A stretch of DNA of 64,000 nucleotides from Ectocarpus siliculosus (lineage: Eukaryota > Sar > Phaeophyceae > Ectocarpales > Ectocarpaceae). The stretch spans positions 2,051,745 through 2,115,744 of the forward strand of contig FN649752.1 of NCBI GenBank assembly GCA_000310025.1, given 5' to 3'. The position numbers and the translations under genes are program-made. The notes under the pieces are model-generated. The model was not told the DNA's origin and did not search any database. It saw nothing but the letters and a program-made list of their open reading frames with translations. Positions 1 to 12,633 of this stretch are shown in pieces. Positions within the stretch are counted from its first letter, which is position 1, and every line of letters begins with the position of its first letter.

Positions 1-408
1 CCTACAAAGCCGGGACGGAGCACGCCGGGTTCTCACCGGACCACGCTCTCACATCACCAAGCGCGAAGCACCGTGAGGTATTCGGCGAGTCGCATGAAGG
101 GTGCGCTGCATCCTGCTAGGGGTGTTCGGCATCTTGTGCTTACTTCCTTGCGTACGGATGACAGCTGCGTATGACTTAGATTATTTTCTGGTGCTTTCCA
201 GAGACAGTTACAAGCACTGTGTAATTGCCTCGAGGGTGCCTGACCATTTTAACACAACGTGGTGCGATCATCCCCCTTGCGCGGCGTGAGGTTTTTCTAC
301 CCCGCACAACATGATCTACTCGACCACCCATTATGGTTACCGCAAAAAAAAAAAACAGAGGTAAAAAACCCCGGTAACCTGGTTGCCGAGTCAACGAAGT
401 GAATTGGC
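1..408. other. No gene recognised
   Basis: Short overlapping reading frames only, without codon bias, family motifs or splice structure. It contains a poly-A run near 345-355. Nothing else is seen. Confidence 0.5.
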
Positions 409-618
409 TTGTTTTACAACGTCGTTGCCAAGCGACGAAAACCCAATCCCGATGGCAAACACCGAAGGGGAGGACTTTTTTACAACGTCGTTGCCAAGCG
501 ACGAACACTCAACCCGGATGGCAAACACCGGGGGACGGCGGCTTGTTTTCAACGTCGGTGCCAAGCGACGAAAACCCAACCCCGATGGCAAACACCGGGG
601 TGGGGGGTGGGGGGGGTT
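409..618. repeat. Three-copy ~68-bp tandem repeat
   Basis: Three imperfect copies start near 409, 476 and 546. Each carries CAACGTCGTTGCCAAGCGACGA, or a close variant, followed by GATGGCAAACACCG and a G-rich end. Copies differ by scattered substitutions and the third ends in a G-run. The unit length is not a clean multiple of three and all frames are short, so this is read as a minisatellite rather than a coding repeat. Confidence 0.85.
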
Positions 619-3600
619 ACACGACAACCGCTCTAGCACAATGAAACTTTGCTAACAATGATGAAGCTTTGCCTATCTACGTCCCACGCCCGTGTCCTCA
701 CCACTTCTGTTGCCTCTCCCGATTCCCTCAAAACCTAAAAAAATAACCGTTTTGGCAGGAACGAGCAGCTGCAGCGACGACGATAGCAGGAATTTCCACC
801 GGCACTACGCCTAGCACTCCAGTAGAAACGAAAAAGAGGGCCGTGGACGGAAGAACGGAAGGCGATGAGTGATTTCTCGACGAAGAAGCCGGCCCCTCTT
901 CCACTACCCTCACTGCTCTTCTCGTTGTCTTCTTATACCTCTTGTTTTTCTCTGTAGGGTTACCCAACATCGACTTAGTATATGGTTTTAGTTTCGGTGT
1001 AGCCTTCGTGGGTCATCACGCCTATCTCATCCTTAGGTTCTTAAGTCTGCCTTACTCTCTTTAGCAGCTTGGGTTGATTCATCAGTTTTGTATTTAAGTG
1101 GCAGACATAACTCACAGTGTCATAAAGTGTTGTGGCGCGACCTGTACACGCGAAGAAAATGCAGTAGTAGGGATTGAAGTTTTTCAAAACGACAACGGAC
1201 AAGATTGCCGGTGACCAAGGGGCACCTCAGCGCGTATGTATGTATGCATATGTGCAATATAGGCGCATAGATAGTAGCAGTGAGTCGCAGGAACGCAGTG
1301 TAACCACCAGAAAAACAGGGTTGTGTTATCCGTGGCCTTTGCTTCGACATTTAGCACCCGAGCATGACAGGCATGAGATGAGGCAACGCTTAAGCCATTG
1401 GCTAAATATATCCCATATCAACTGCGGAACGAGGGGGGTCGAGGGTTGGGTGGTGAATATGTTTGTATATACTTTTTGCAAGAGTGTCAACGAGTGAATT
1501 GAGGTTATGGTAAACAGAAAGAGAACACCCAACAACCGTTTCTCATGGCGCTGGGAGAATACCGGCAGTAGCCCAGCTGTACACGAAAGTGGTGCTTTCT
1601 CACTCTTCGGTCGTCTGCTTGCAAATACGGTCTTGAGTCTTAAGCCAAAACAATATAAAAAGTAGATGGATGGGGTGTTCCTTACCCGAGACTGCTCCAC
1701 TCACTGCCGTATGTACATGATGTGTTTGTGTGAAGGTCAGCCGGGGTCACCAAGAGGAGGAGGAGGCCACGAGGCCAACAAGATTTGGTTTTATCGTCGC
1801 ATTTTTTTTAAGGCAGTGGGCTTTTGGAACAGAATTGGTCGAAACGCTTGAGGATCAGCGTTGAATGCGAGTTTGGCAATGTCGTGATAAGGCGTGGTTT
1901 CCATCTGGGGTTCGGAACACACAGACAGACAGGTGGCCTCCCGCTTTCGTTTCGGTCTCTTGCTCTAACGAGTACAAAATACCAGCTCGTATGCTGCAGT
2001 ACATCATAATCGCTATGTAATGTGGGGTATGTTCCGCCTGTATGTTCGGCCTGTATGTATGTATGTGGTTGCCGCTTGGTTGAGGGGACGGTTGACAACT
2101 TCCACATAAAACAAGTGAAAACAACTGACATCACGCGTGAACAACATACGACTGTATGTAGCAAAGTCTACACACATTACGTACAGAATGGAGTGGCGCT
2201 CAGCTGACATCGTCTACATGGATAAAAGTTACCCACGTGTTGTGCATGTGCTTTTCCAGCAGCTCAGAAAGAGAAAAAGAGCTCCATCTTGGATTTGAGG
2301 GTCGACGAAATCGCACCGGGTGCGATCTCACCGACCCAGGTGCGGAAATCGAATTATTTCAAGATGTTCTTGGTTTTCTTTGCGCACGCGGGTGCCACTT
2401 CCCCGGCCGTTTCTGTTTCCCCGCCAACCGGTGCCATGCACTCGAGATAATCTGACTCACACAACCTGCTACACTGTACGTGATGTTGTTGCACACATAT
2501 GCATCTCCTCGGTGATCTCGTGCAAAACATAGTGCAGACTGATTTCCCTGCCCGCTGCACAGATTTGACATACATATGCATGTAGATGTAGAGTCCTGGG
2601 ATTTCCCCTGGTTTTAAACCATCCCCCCTTTCTAGGAATGACTATTCCGCGCGAACAGGAAGGAACGTCTTCTGCTGTAGGTACATTGTGCCATCAAACA
2701 GGCATGTCGCGTTGAGAGGGGCTACACGCCACACCCGCAAACACACAAAAGTCAGACGAGTAGGGTATGTATACTTTCTAAAAACAAGACGCCACGTCCT
2801 GAACTGAATTTCAAGTGTCTGTAGCTCTACTCTGCGGGCCGACCTCCGCACCACCAACCAACGTGCGGGCATGTACATAGATAGGCCGAAGGGGTCGCTG
2901 GACTATTTTTTGGGGCTGTTATTCCAAGAATTTTTGAGAAAAATATCTCGATCAGGTTACTTTCAACACTTCAATGTGTTGCTCTTAAATCGAATAGCCT
3001 GACTTGAACTTGAATGTTGGCCCATCCATCCGCCCCCATCTGGCCCCCATCTACCGCCATCCCCTCGTTACCTCTCACATCAGTTTCCTACCACCACTCA
3101 AGTGAGTGAGCGAATATCCTGGCGATTGTACAAGACAACAAGCAAGGTGAGCATTGACTGGGAGGATACACACCCACATGCTGCACGGTCGGGTTCGGCG
3201 TCCTGCACCGCCCGAACCACATCAGGCAGCGGCAGCAGCAGCTCACCAGTACGCTGCAGACCGGCCCAACCACATAGTAAGAGCCACGCCCAATTTAACA
3301 TGTAAAAAGATTAAGCATACGCATATGTAGCACAAAGATGAGCGTAGACAATCACCCCGTCGGATTTGCATGCAGACTACATTGTGCGTTTGTGCGTTCG
3401 TATAATATTTTTGTCACCGCTATATAAGCGCAAGGGTGTGAGCCATGGCATGGCTTTTCCATGTATCAGAGTCATCGCGTGGGGATGTGCAAAATGAGCT
3501 GCTAAACCCTGCACACATTATTCGTTAGAGTTCCGAACTGGCACGTGCAATGACCCGCTGTTGTATCGAATGGTTCAGGGTGCTCGGTTGCGTATCGAAC

Positions 3601-5510
3601 GAACGATTCCGGGGCGCAAAATGCGCTGAAACGCTCTACATGTCTACATAACCAACCGCAGCGCTGGGATCTCGAGGTGTCATGACCCAGACGCCGGTTC
3701 GTTCCGGGGCACTTGTTGCTCTGCAAGCAACCATCACCGTGCTGGCATGTCGGAGACAGAGGAGAGCATCTATGGCACCCTCCTTCCGTAGTCAGTCGCC
3801 GACTTGCGCCGACCACAATTTTGTTTCACCTCTTTCCCGTGTCCCTTCGCTCCTGTTATACGTTGCGGTGTGCATGGAGTTTCCTCTTAAACGTTTAGAG
3901 TGAATTAGATCGGGGTGTCATAACGCCGGCGATCCAGGCGCAGATATACTACCATGAAATTCTTCCGTTCTATTGACTACGGTAACGTTAGAGTAATACT
4001 GCAAAGAGAGCGGGGTTGGGTAGGGAAAATCCGTCTCCATGCTGCGTCAACACAAAAGGCACAGCCATCAATCGTGGTCCCGGATGCCATGGATAGCGGT
4101 TATGAATCTCGTGACACGGCTGCACCCCGGTTTAGCGGTTCTACAACCGCTACAGAATACTGCTGCTGCTGCTGAAATCGAGCGGTTATTCTTGGGATTG
4201 GATTATTGGACACAATTTACTCTGTAGTATGACTCCGGAGTTGTATAGTATTTATCGGTTCAAATCTTCGGCGACCCAACACGCGCTTCGCTTTTGCACA
4301 CACTCACAGCACCCAGCGACATTGGTCAGCCTGTTGGCCGTGGTCGATGCTCATAATAAAAAACACACAGCGAGACACACACCGCGGATGGAGGAACTAT
4401 CTGTCTGTGTGCAAGCTTCAAGATGCGGCACTGAGTCCAAGCGACGCGCACGGCATGTTGGGGCGACGAAATGCAGTGTGCAGTGCAACCAAGCAGCGGT
4501 CCATTGCCGTCTCAAATCCACCCAACCAAGCGCAAAGAGGTGGGAGGTGATTTTCTACATAGCACCAGGCACGCAGCTACGTACACCACAACCCATCACA
4601 CAAGATCGTTTTGTAACAGCAGTACTCTATCGCTGCCTGCACGATGTACTCCCTGCCCAACCCCGCTCTCTCTGATGTACACACGTCCACACCAGCGCCG
4701 CATGCGGCTCAACTTTGGCCAGAAGAATTGAATGGAATTTTTTGTTTTTCAGACAATTTCATTGGCCGCGGTTCACAGTGCATCGGCAAAGGCCCAACCT
4801 GTGTGCCGCTTCGCGCTTCGCGCTTCACTCGCCTTGTCGCCTTGTCCATTTCGCCGCTGGTTTTCGGACATGGGACAGCATAGTCCTGAGTCTCACGCCC
4901 ATTTTCTCGCACCCAACGTTTCGCCACCGCCGGCTGTAAACCGCCGGCATATGCCAAGAGCAATACAGCAAAATTTAAAACCGCAGCGTTGCCGAGCTCG
5001 CGACAACCCGAAAAAAAAATGGCTTCGAAGTATGTAACACCGCGCGCGACCCCATGATAAAGTCGAAGCCCGTGAGGACAAACATGGAGAGTTGTCGCAC
5101 TCCCAACAAGAGCATCGTGGGATCATCGATCGCTCCAATGTCCAATGCAATGCTTCTTAGCAGCCGAGTTCTTGTTGCACGGTATGTAACTCCATTTTCG
5201 AATTTCTTTAAAAACGACAACGTGCAGCTGCTCGACTAGACTACAGCAGTTGTACAGCATGTACAACAGTATCTGTAGCACACAGAAAAAAAGTGAAAAC
5301 GACACCTCACCCGTGCAAGAGGTCGAAATGAAATAAAAAGCTGGTGTTGTAATTGCGAGCAAAGGCCAAAAAAAGTTTTTGTTAGACATTTTTTTTACTT
5401 GATTTTACTGTAGTATACCCCCCCCTCAGCGCCTCTGGAGGGGGGTTAGGTGTAGGGATTTTTTTTTCTTGTGCGCCCTTGGTCAACCTGCGGTTGCCGA
5501 CATAGGCCTG
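619..5510. other. Gene-free stretch
   Basis: No reading frame above about 150 codons and no recognisable protein motif on either strand. Small local features only: GTATG-rich patches near 2045-2065 and a CTG run near 4163. No transposon termini were found by eye. Confidence 0.4.
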
Positions 5511-5514
5511 CGCC

Positions 5515-5622
5515 CGATCTGGAACGCTCCTCGCCACCCTGCAGGATTGTCGAACTTCACTCTCGATCAATCTGGAACGCTCCTCACCACCCTCCAGGAT
5601 TTGTCGTACTTCACTCAATTAA
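5515..5622. repeat. Two-copy ~54-bp tandem repeat
   Basis: Two adjacent copies share ATCTGGAACGCTCCTC, then CACCCT(G/C)CAGGATT, then TCGNACTTCACTC. They differ at a few positions. It lies about 230 bp upstream of the LRR pseudogene exon, with no evident link to it. Confidence 0.8.
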
Positions 5623-5853
5623 CCTTGGGGCGAGTATCACGGGGGTATGCGAAGAGCTGACTCGTACCCCAGCGCAACAGTAGAGTTCCACGTGCATCGC
5701 TCTTGCGTGCAACATCAAACACGCCGCCAACCAACCAAAAAACACGTGCATGCGAGTGTGCCCACGCCCTGCCATGTCCTCCCCGGCTGTGAATGATGTC
5801 GGCCCCGCATGCAGCTTATGAATTCGGCCGTACACCGTGTTTTCCTTCTGCAG

Positions 5854-6929
5854 GACCCACCAGCAACTCACGCTTAAACGCCCTCATCGTGGCTTTGAAC
5901 AAGACGTGCGACGAGAAACGTTGGTATACGTCGACCAAGGAGCTGCAGCTGACGTCCTTGGAGTTGTGCATTGCGTGTAGAAACTACCAGACACTGCACT
6001 TGAAAATCGACTCAATAATCCCACGCAGGCTGCTTGCCGCTGCAGATGCCCCACCTCTGCACCCCCAGCGGCTGGGTTGGACGCGCGTGCCACGGCTAAG
6101 AGCGCGCCGCGTGACGTGGAACATGCCGACCACAGCGGGTTTGAGAAACCCCATCTTTGCAATGACGGACGTTGAATGCCTGGTGTTGGGTGATGCCTTT
6201 CAGGGCAGCGTTGATGTTGTGGCATGGCCGAGGCAACTAACAACGGTTGAGTTTCACTGGAATTCACTGTCCGACCAACCTATCGACCTGGTATAATGGC
6301 CAGCATCTCTGCAGAAGCTTGCTTTCAGCGATTCCTTCAACCAAACGATCGAACGCGTCGTCGAGTTTCCAGCATCCCTGCGCGAAATTTGTTTTGGATG
6401 GAATTTCAACCAGCCAATTCAGGGCGTGTTTATGCCAGATTCACTTCTGAGGCTCGTTTTCGGAGTAAATTTCAACCAGCCAGTTGATAACGTGAGATTG
6501 CCGGCCTCATTGCAAGAGGTTTTATTTGGATCGTGCGTCGGTTCAGACGGCGATCGGATGATGATGTGGTCGGCCTTCAACCAGCGCATCGGCAGCAGCG
6601 TTTAGCCTGCATCGCTGCGGGGACTCACACTAGGCGGCGGAACGTTCAGGAAGTCGCTGCAAGGGCTGGGAAGTTGGATGCCCAACCTTGAAGCGCTTGG
6701 CCTTCTTGACTGGAAGTACACGGAGGACTTGGAGGCTAATTCACAAAACGATAGCCTTCTCCGCGGAATCGAATGGCCAATTGGCCTTCGCCAGCTGACC
6801 GTGTTAAAGCATTCGAGCTTATGGGGTCGTAATTCCTTCAGCTGTAAAGGTCTATCGTCCACAACCGGTGAATTGATTGTGCTGACAGGAGCAAGCGTCG
6901 TCCCAGGCAAGGCAGATCTAAGAAGGTGA
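5854..6929 (+). pseudogene. FNIP-like leucine-rich-repeat gene, disabled paralogue
   Basis: This is a paralogue of the open minus-strand gene at 9004-10280. Similarity begins at the same splice acceptor (TTCTGCAG before GACC) and runs to the end without a frameshift. The N-terminal part carries TSTKELQL, IPRRLLAAAD and RVPRLRARRV. It is followed by 22-residue repeats of the form FNQPIxxVxxPASLxxLxFG and a C-terminal SWMPNLE/NDSLLRGIEWP block. Two in-frame stops break it. TAA at 6294-6296 stands where the paralogue has Gln (LVQWPASL). TAG at 6603-6605 stands where the paralogue has Trp (SAWPPSL). It has about six repeats against ten in the paralogue. The first exon was not found. A readthrough or recoded gene is possible but less likely than a pseudogene. 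FNIP repeats are known from Dictyostelium; their function here is unknown. Confidence 0.8.
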
Positions 6930-7556
6930 TTTTGAGCGAAACTGTGGTAAGGAAGTTCTTGGGAAAGTTGGAGTGGTACGTTGGCCACTACTTGAAGTAC
7001 ACCATATGTTGGTGACATCACGGCTCCTTGTCGCGGTGGTTGGTGACACGAAAACGACTTTCTGTTCGGTGTAAGTTGCAGGTATGCGGATAGTGGTTTC
7101 TGCCGGGCGAGTTACGTCGATTGTTTGGCACCTGCCGGTTGTCAATGCAGTATCGGATGTTAATCATACGACCGAGACGTACTCAAACTTGGTAGAATAT
7201 CAGCTTCGGTATCTGGCGTACACGTCAACGTTAGCACTGCAGATGAACCAGTGTTTGCGTCTTGATCAGGAATATATCAGAAATTACCGGGAAATTATAC
7301 TAGGGCATAATGGGCCCCTCCGCACCCAGTGGGCGGCGGGGCCCGATTCGCAAGGCGAGAAAGGTGGGCCATTGTGTAAGGAGATAGACCAACAGTTTTC
7401 TGGAGGAGCATACGACCGTTTGTAAGTGTGTGTTAGTGTTGGGTGTTTGCTAGTGTCTGGTTTGGGGGACGCACAAGCAATGTGGAAGATTTCTGAATAC
7501 GCAGGCTAGCCTTGACTCGTCGTCGTCGGGACGCGACGCAAGTCTCGGTTATTCAC
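6930..7556. other. No gene recognised
   Basis: Spacer between the LRR pseudogene and the SINE. It holds a 113-codon frame (7084-7425, plus) with no recognisable motif. Nothing else is seen. Confidence 0.4.
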
Positions 7557-7565
7557 AATACACCA

Positions 7566-7890
7566 ACCGGTCGCCCCGGTGGTCTAGTTGGTAACCTCGA
7601 AACCTTCTAGAGGCCAGGTCAGGGGTTCGAATCCCGGCGTAAGCGAGCTTTTCTTGCAAAGTGAGTTTTTCTCTCGCTTCCGTTCCTGGCCTAGTGGATG
7701 GCGCTAGTTCGTGTTTACACAGAGGGAAGAGAGTGCTGAACTCTTCTCGCATTAAAAATCGAAGGCAAAGTACCTCAGGAGGGGAGGGTAGAGAGGGGCT
7801 CTTCTGTGAGACTACGGGTTGGAGTAAACGGCACTAGTAGTGCTGTGAGCGCTGATTTGAAGTGAAGACAAAAAAATAATAATAATAAAA
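7566..7890 (+). mobile_element. tRNA-derived SINE with intact target duplication
   Basis: The head has both RNA polymerase III promoter boxes in tRNA spacing: A box TGGTCTAGTTGG (7580-7591) and B box GGTTCGAATCC (7624-7634). The tRNA stems are too mismatched for a working tRNA. An unrelated body of ~200 bp follows, ending in GTGAAGACA and an A/TAA-rich tail (7862-7890). A perfect 9-bp direct repeat, AATACACCA, flanks the element at 7557-7565 and 7891-7899, as expected after target-primed insertion. A 5'-truncated relative lies near 43580-43830. The exact parent tRNA cannot be named. Confidence 0.9.
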
Positions 7891-7924
7891 AATACACCAG
7901 ATATCTGTTACGTGCAAGAATTCC

Positions 7925-8050
7925 CAAGCTCAGTCTGTATCGACCTAAATTCACTTTTTCTGTCCCTCTCATTTTCATTCGCATAGCCCATCCCTTGCCC
8001 GACCGGGTCTCAAATACTGATCTCGAACCACAGTGAGAATCAGGAGGCGT
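7925..8050 (+). repeat. Dispersed repeat shared with 57.8 kb
   Basis: This segment aligns with 57757-57880. The strongest block is GCATAGC..., then CCTTGCCCGACCGGGTC, then CTGATCTCG followed by CACA/CACT and GTGAGAA/GCGAA, with similar spacing upstream (CTCAGTC...TCGA). At 57.8 kb the same block forms the start of the sequence inserted into the LINE. The family is not recognised. Confidence 0.6.
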
Positions 8051-9003
8051 CGCTACATAGTTCGGAATGAAGTTATGCCGAACAACGGAATCCAATCACA
8101 TTTTTCGTCGAGAAGTATCGTCAGAGGTCGAACGTGGGGTAATAATTCCACCCATCCAGCTGCACGCCGCTTGTTTCGTTTGGCATCATTCTGTTGGTGA
8201 CGGTTGTCACCGTTGCATGTGCAGCTGGTTCCTCGTGAAAACCAACCAGAAGAGGGGGCCTAAACGACACGTCGGAGGTCTTTGCTTCGTTGACGACTAT
8301 AGGGAACCATCCACCATCAGCGAAATATACCCGAGGGCAACTCCAGCCATCCTAAAAACTCTCATGGGCGTCGGAAAGAATATCTTGATGCTCATTATAC
8401 CGATGTGAACTCCTCTCTTCGCCTGGAAGCGGGAGGGAAGAGGAATTACTTGCTAGAGTTTAGTACGACAAGATACAACAAAAGATTGACACTCCCGCCG
8501 AATACCTTCAACGATTCTGGAATGTTTTTCAAAGCGTTGCTGGCCAAACCCCTCGAAGTGGCTAATCCGCAGTGCTGTCGTTAACGGATACCGCAGATGC
8601 CGAATCTGTCTGATGTACAACACCAAATCAAAGTGGACACCGGGTATTGTGCAGCAACGAAGCAGCAGGTGCGCACACAATTTACATACACCAGCGAAAA
8701 GAAACCTCAAACAGAACAATCATCAAACCCGCAAAAGGAACATCCACGATGGCCACATTCACCAGGAAGTAGTTCGCCATGTTTCAAGCACTTTAGCTGG
8801 CAACGACATGTATTCCAATCTCAATTTCCCATGTATCGCAAGATCAGCTCGAAAGAACGACAAAAACTTCGACTGCAGAAAGTGCCGCTGCTCTCAGTGA
8901 CCAAATCTTCGACTCCAGAAAATGGCAAAATCTTCGTAAGCATTGTGACTGCAGAAAGTGATGCCACTCTCAGCACAATCTAAGTGCCAAGTCTCGCATA
9001 TAG
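8051..9003. other. No gene recognised
   Basis: Two frames of 113 and 128 codons (8067-8408 and 8597-8983, plus) lack motifs or plausible splice context. Direct echoes of AAATCTTCGACT(C)CAGAAA occur near 8870-8955. This is the 3' side of the open LRR gene. Confidence 0.4.
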
Positions 9004-10280
9004 TCACCGCAGGGACTCGTTGTAACGGTGCAACACCTCTACAGGTGCAGGAATTCCGACATCTTCCAAGCTCGACTCCTTAAACACGGTCAGCTGAAGA
9101 AGGCCCTTTGGCCATTCGATTCGGCGGAGGAGGCTGTCGTTTTGTAAGTCAACGTACCACTCTAGAAGACGTAGCGATTCAAGGTTGGGCATCCATGTGC
9201 CGAGTCCTTGCAGAGACTGCCTGAACTTGTGGCCTAGAGTGAGTCGCCGAAGCGATGGAGGCCAAGCACTCCTGCCGATACGCTGGTTGAACTCCGATCG
9301 CATGATCATCCGACCGCACCCCACTCCAAGGCAAAATCCAATTGTCAGCTCTTGCAACGACGCGGGCCACCTCACATTGTCAATTGACTGGTTAAAGCAA
9401 GTGCCGAAAGAGAGGCTCAGAAGCGAATCTGGCCACAAAACGCCTTCAATCGGCTGGTCGAAACACCTTCCGAACGCAAGCTTCTCCAGTGACGTCGGCC
9501 ACGCCACTTGCCTTATTGGTTGGTCGAAGTTCAAAAAGGCTTCGAACGTGAGATGCTTTAGAGATGCCGGAAACTTGGCCAGTTCGATCGGATGGGTGAA
9601 GTCTTCGCCAAAAGTGAGCTGACGCAGGGACTGCGGCCACGCGACGTCTTCTATGGGATGGTCGAAGTTCAACCCCAGGTGAAGATTTTGCAGTGAACTC
9701 GGCAGAATCACTCCTGCAATCGGTTGGTTGAACCCGGCAAAGAAAGTGAGCTCCTGCAGCGATGACGGGAACTTGGCACCTTCGATTGGTTGGATAAACA
9801 TCCCCCCGAAAGCAAGCCTCTGAAGAGATGCTGGCCATTGCACCAGGTCGATAGGCTTGTTGAATGCTGAAGTTGCGTCAAACTCGATCGTTTTCAGCCT
9901 TTGAGGCCACGACACAGCCTCAAGGCCTCCTTCAAAGGCATCGCCAAACTCCAGGCAGCTCACGTCCGTCATTGCGAAGATAGGTTTCCTCAATTCCGCC
10001 GCTGTCGGCATGTGCCACGACACGCGGCGCGCTCTTAGCCTTGGCACCCGCGTCCGGAATAGCCGTTTCGGGTGCGAGGGTGCGGTATCTGCAGCGGCCA
10101 GCAGTCTTCGTGGGATTCCTGTGTCGACTATCAAGTGCAGTGTTTGATGCTTTCTGCACGCGATGCAGAACTCTATGGACGCCAGCTGCAGCTCCTTTGT
10201 TGACGTGTACCACCTCTTCCCATCGCACGTCTCATCGAGAGCAACGACAAGGGCGTTCAAGCACGAGTTGCGCTTGTGTC
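9004..10280 (-). CDS. FNIP-like leucine-rich-repeat protein, last exon
   Basis: An open frame of about 425 codons ends at TGA 9004-9006. The exon is taken to start at 10280, because GTTGCGCAG immediately upstream is a 3' splice site at the same position and phase as in the paralogue at 5854, and there is no in-frame ATG upstream. The N-terminal ~115 residues contain TSTKELQL, IPRRLLAAAD and RVPRLRARRVSW. About ten 22-residue repeats follow, FNxPIxxVxWPxSLxxLxFG, in which F, P, I, P, S, L and L recur. One repeat carries a ~13-residue insertion (GCGRMIMRSE). The end has a WMPNLESLRLLEW segment. Such FNIP/LRR arrays build solenoids, usually for protein binding; no enzyme motif is visible. The 5' exon or exons were not found. 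The gene is convergent with its pseudogene paralogue. Confidence 0.8.
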
Positions 10281-12633
10281 CTGCGCAACACAACACGCGT
10301 ACATGAAATAGCTTTCAGCCAGTGAAAAGACTGCTAGGATCGTTTCAAGGCCACACACAACCAGGAGAGAACATGGCATAGTGCCCACAACCTACAAAAT
10401 ACACCAACGAGCAACTAGAACGATCAGAAGGCATCATTGTGTGGCTATGTCGTTCCATACAGCAGGATCAACAGTCAATTTTTCGTTGAGGGTTCCCAAA
10501 CAGACAACAAAATCGGCGTCATCATTTTGCTGAGGCGAAAACTGTGTATGAAAAAACACTATTAGCTGTTGAAAATTAACACGAACTTGTGGACTTGGAC
10601 TGCAAGGCGCTCTGCTGGACCGAACTACCTGATTCGTCAGCGACAACAGGATGAGATGGACACAGTACGGGATCTGGTAGGGTCACCGCACTTGAATCGT
10701 TACACCATATTTGGCAAATGGGAACTTGAGGCCAAAACGTGATCCTGGCCTAGCTTTGCCGAAAGCGATACGTTCAACGGTTGAAGGAAATTATTCTTCC
10801 CTCAGATCCAGGCCAAGACTTCTGAAGGACTACTGTATCATGTCGACATTATGAGAAAGCTATTGAGTTGAATATGACAGTGTGTTCTCTAAAAGTTTAG
10901 TCCGGTTCCGTCTTGTCGTTTTTGCCACCCAAGGAGTGAATCCAAAAACCTGCAACGCCCCCGAAGGCCGGAAAACAACACTGTTGTGCTCATAAGGATG
11001 CCCCTCTTAGGAACGATTGCTACTGTGTTGACGGGCGTGCCCATCGATAGCTACCCCGTGGGATTTGATGCGTCCATGCAGAACACAAACAATCTCGTGG
11101 GTGTGCCAGAGACGGGCACAAGCACGTAGCGGAAACACGAGGGTAGGAGGCGGCCGATAGTGAAGAGGTGCGTATCTGCACACGTATGTTTTTTTCGCTT
11201 TTCGGCAGAGCGGCTGACTAAACGCTGCTGTACAGGTTAGACCTCAAGATTACGCCGTTAACGGCAAAACAAAAAACAGCGTAGCCACCACCTCAATTGT
11301 GATTTGTTTTGGTTTACTCGATGGCACTCATCTATACAACATACTATGAATCAACAGGAGCAGATTTTCTTTCCGCCCTGTGGAAGGCCGTGAACAGATG
11401 GTTTTTGGAATGGTTTTGCCTGTTGCTCAGATTTTTTCCCTTGAACTCAGGGTGGACCTTGTCAAATATATGTTGAATCGAAAATCGAAATCGAAATTAG
11501 ATTCCGATTTTCGATTTCGGGTTGGCTCTACAAAGCGCAAGCGGGGAATCGAAATCAAAAACCAACCAGGAAGAGGCGAACAAGGTCGTACATGCCAGTT
11601 GCGATGATTCAACCCATGACCATGAGAGCCACACGGCATCCAAGACAGCGAACGATAGCTCCGAACAACGGCGATGATCAGGCGGGTTGGGGGGCCTTTG
11701 TCTCGCATCGATACGCTGCGAACTCAGCGAGCAATGTGCGATTGAATGTTCTGTGCTGATGTAGGAAAGCCAAAATAGCTGCCGTTGAACTCCGTTTACC
11801 AAGGAGGAATTTCACGGCGATGACTCTCTCTCTCTCTCAACATAGAGCAGACCTCGCTCAAAGAAAGTATATCGTGCTCTGACGGATGTTAGCCTGTCTG
11901 TCAAGCTCTTGCTTTCATCACCAAGCAGTCTGTAGATGGCTAGACGAGTATCGAAATGGAAGGCATGTACGATTCTGTGAGGGTGTGGCAGCCAGCTTGA
12001 TGTTCCGGTTGGCATTTTCGATTGTCGATTTCGAGTCTGTTTGAGCTCGCTTTTGAGTTTTCCATATCGGAGAATATTCGTAACACTTACCCCCACATCG
12101 AAAAACCGGCGGCGGAACACTGGAGCTCTGTCCAAGCAGTGACATTTTCGATTTTCGATTTTCGACGGAATGGTGGGCGGACAAGGTCTACCCTCACAAA
12201 TATGTTCTTGTTGATATAAACTCTGCTTCCGGCGCCCACAACGCAAACAAACGCGCCCCGATCCAAGTCGTTGCCGTGGAGGGCACTTGCGACCGTTTAG
12301 TGTGTATCATGATCAAAACGGGGAGAGGCGGACGCACAAACTCTTGGCCGAAAAATATAGAGGTTGATTGTTTTCAAGAGTTCGATCGTTCACGGCGCGA
12401 TGTTGGAGCGCACACACGATTGGACATACCTACATTCGCACGAGGGCTCTTGAGAACTAGGACTACCCTTCCTTGGAGCTAGAGTGCGAAGTCCACGCTC
12501 AGAGACTGAAATGACCGCTGAGACGAATCGATGTTGGCTTTTGCTTTGCTTGAAAACTTAGGCGCCTGATGACACGTCTTGAAAGTCCGAACAACAGGAT
12601 GCCGAAAATTCACACATACTCGAGCTTTGCTAC
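10281..12633. other. Upstream of the LRR gene; no exon identified
   Basis: This should contain the first exon and promoter of the minus-strand LRR gene, but no convincing exon was seen. Patches of alternating AATCGAAA / TTTTCGATT near 11475-11520 and 12012-12170 can pair with each other. A CT-repeat lies at 11826-11839. Confidence 0.4.

Noticed and set aside
7573-7645. Functional tRNA gene
   Set aside because: A and B boxes fit, but the acceptor, D and anticodon stems do not pair and a retroposon body with target duplication follows.
7549-7752. Minus-strand frame with AGIRTPDL near the tRNA-like region
   Set aside because: That peptide is the usual antisense translation of a tRNA B-box region; the locus is the SINE head, not a gene.
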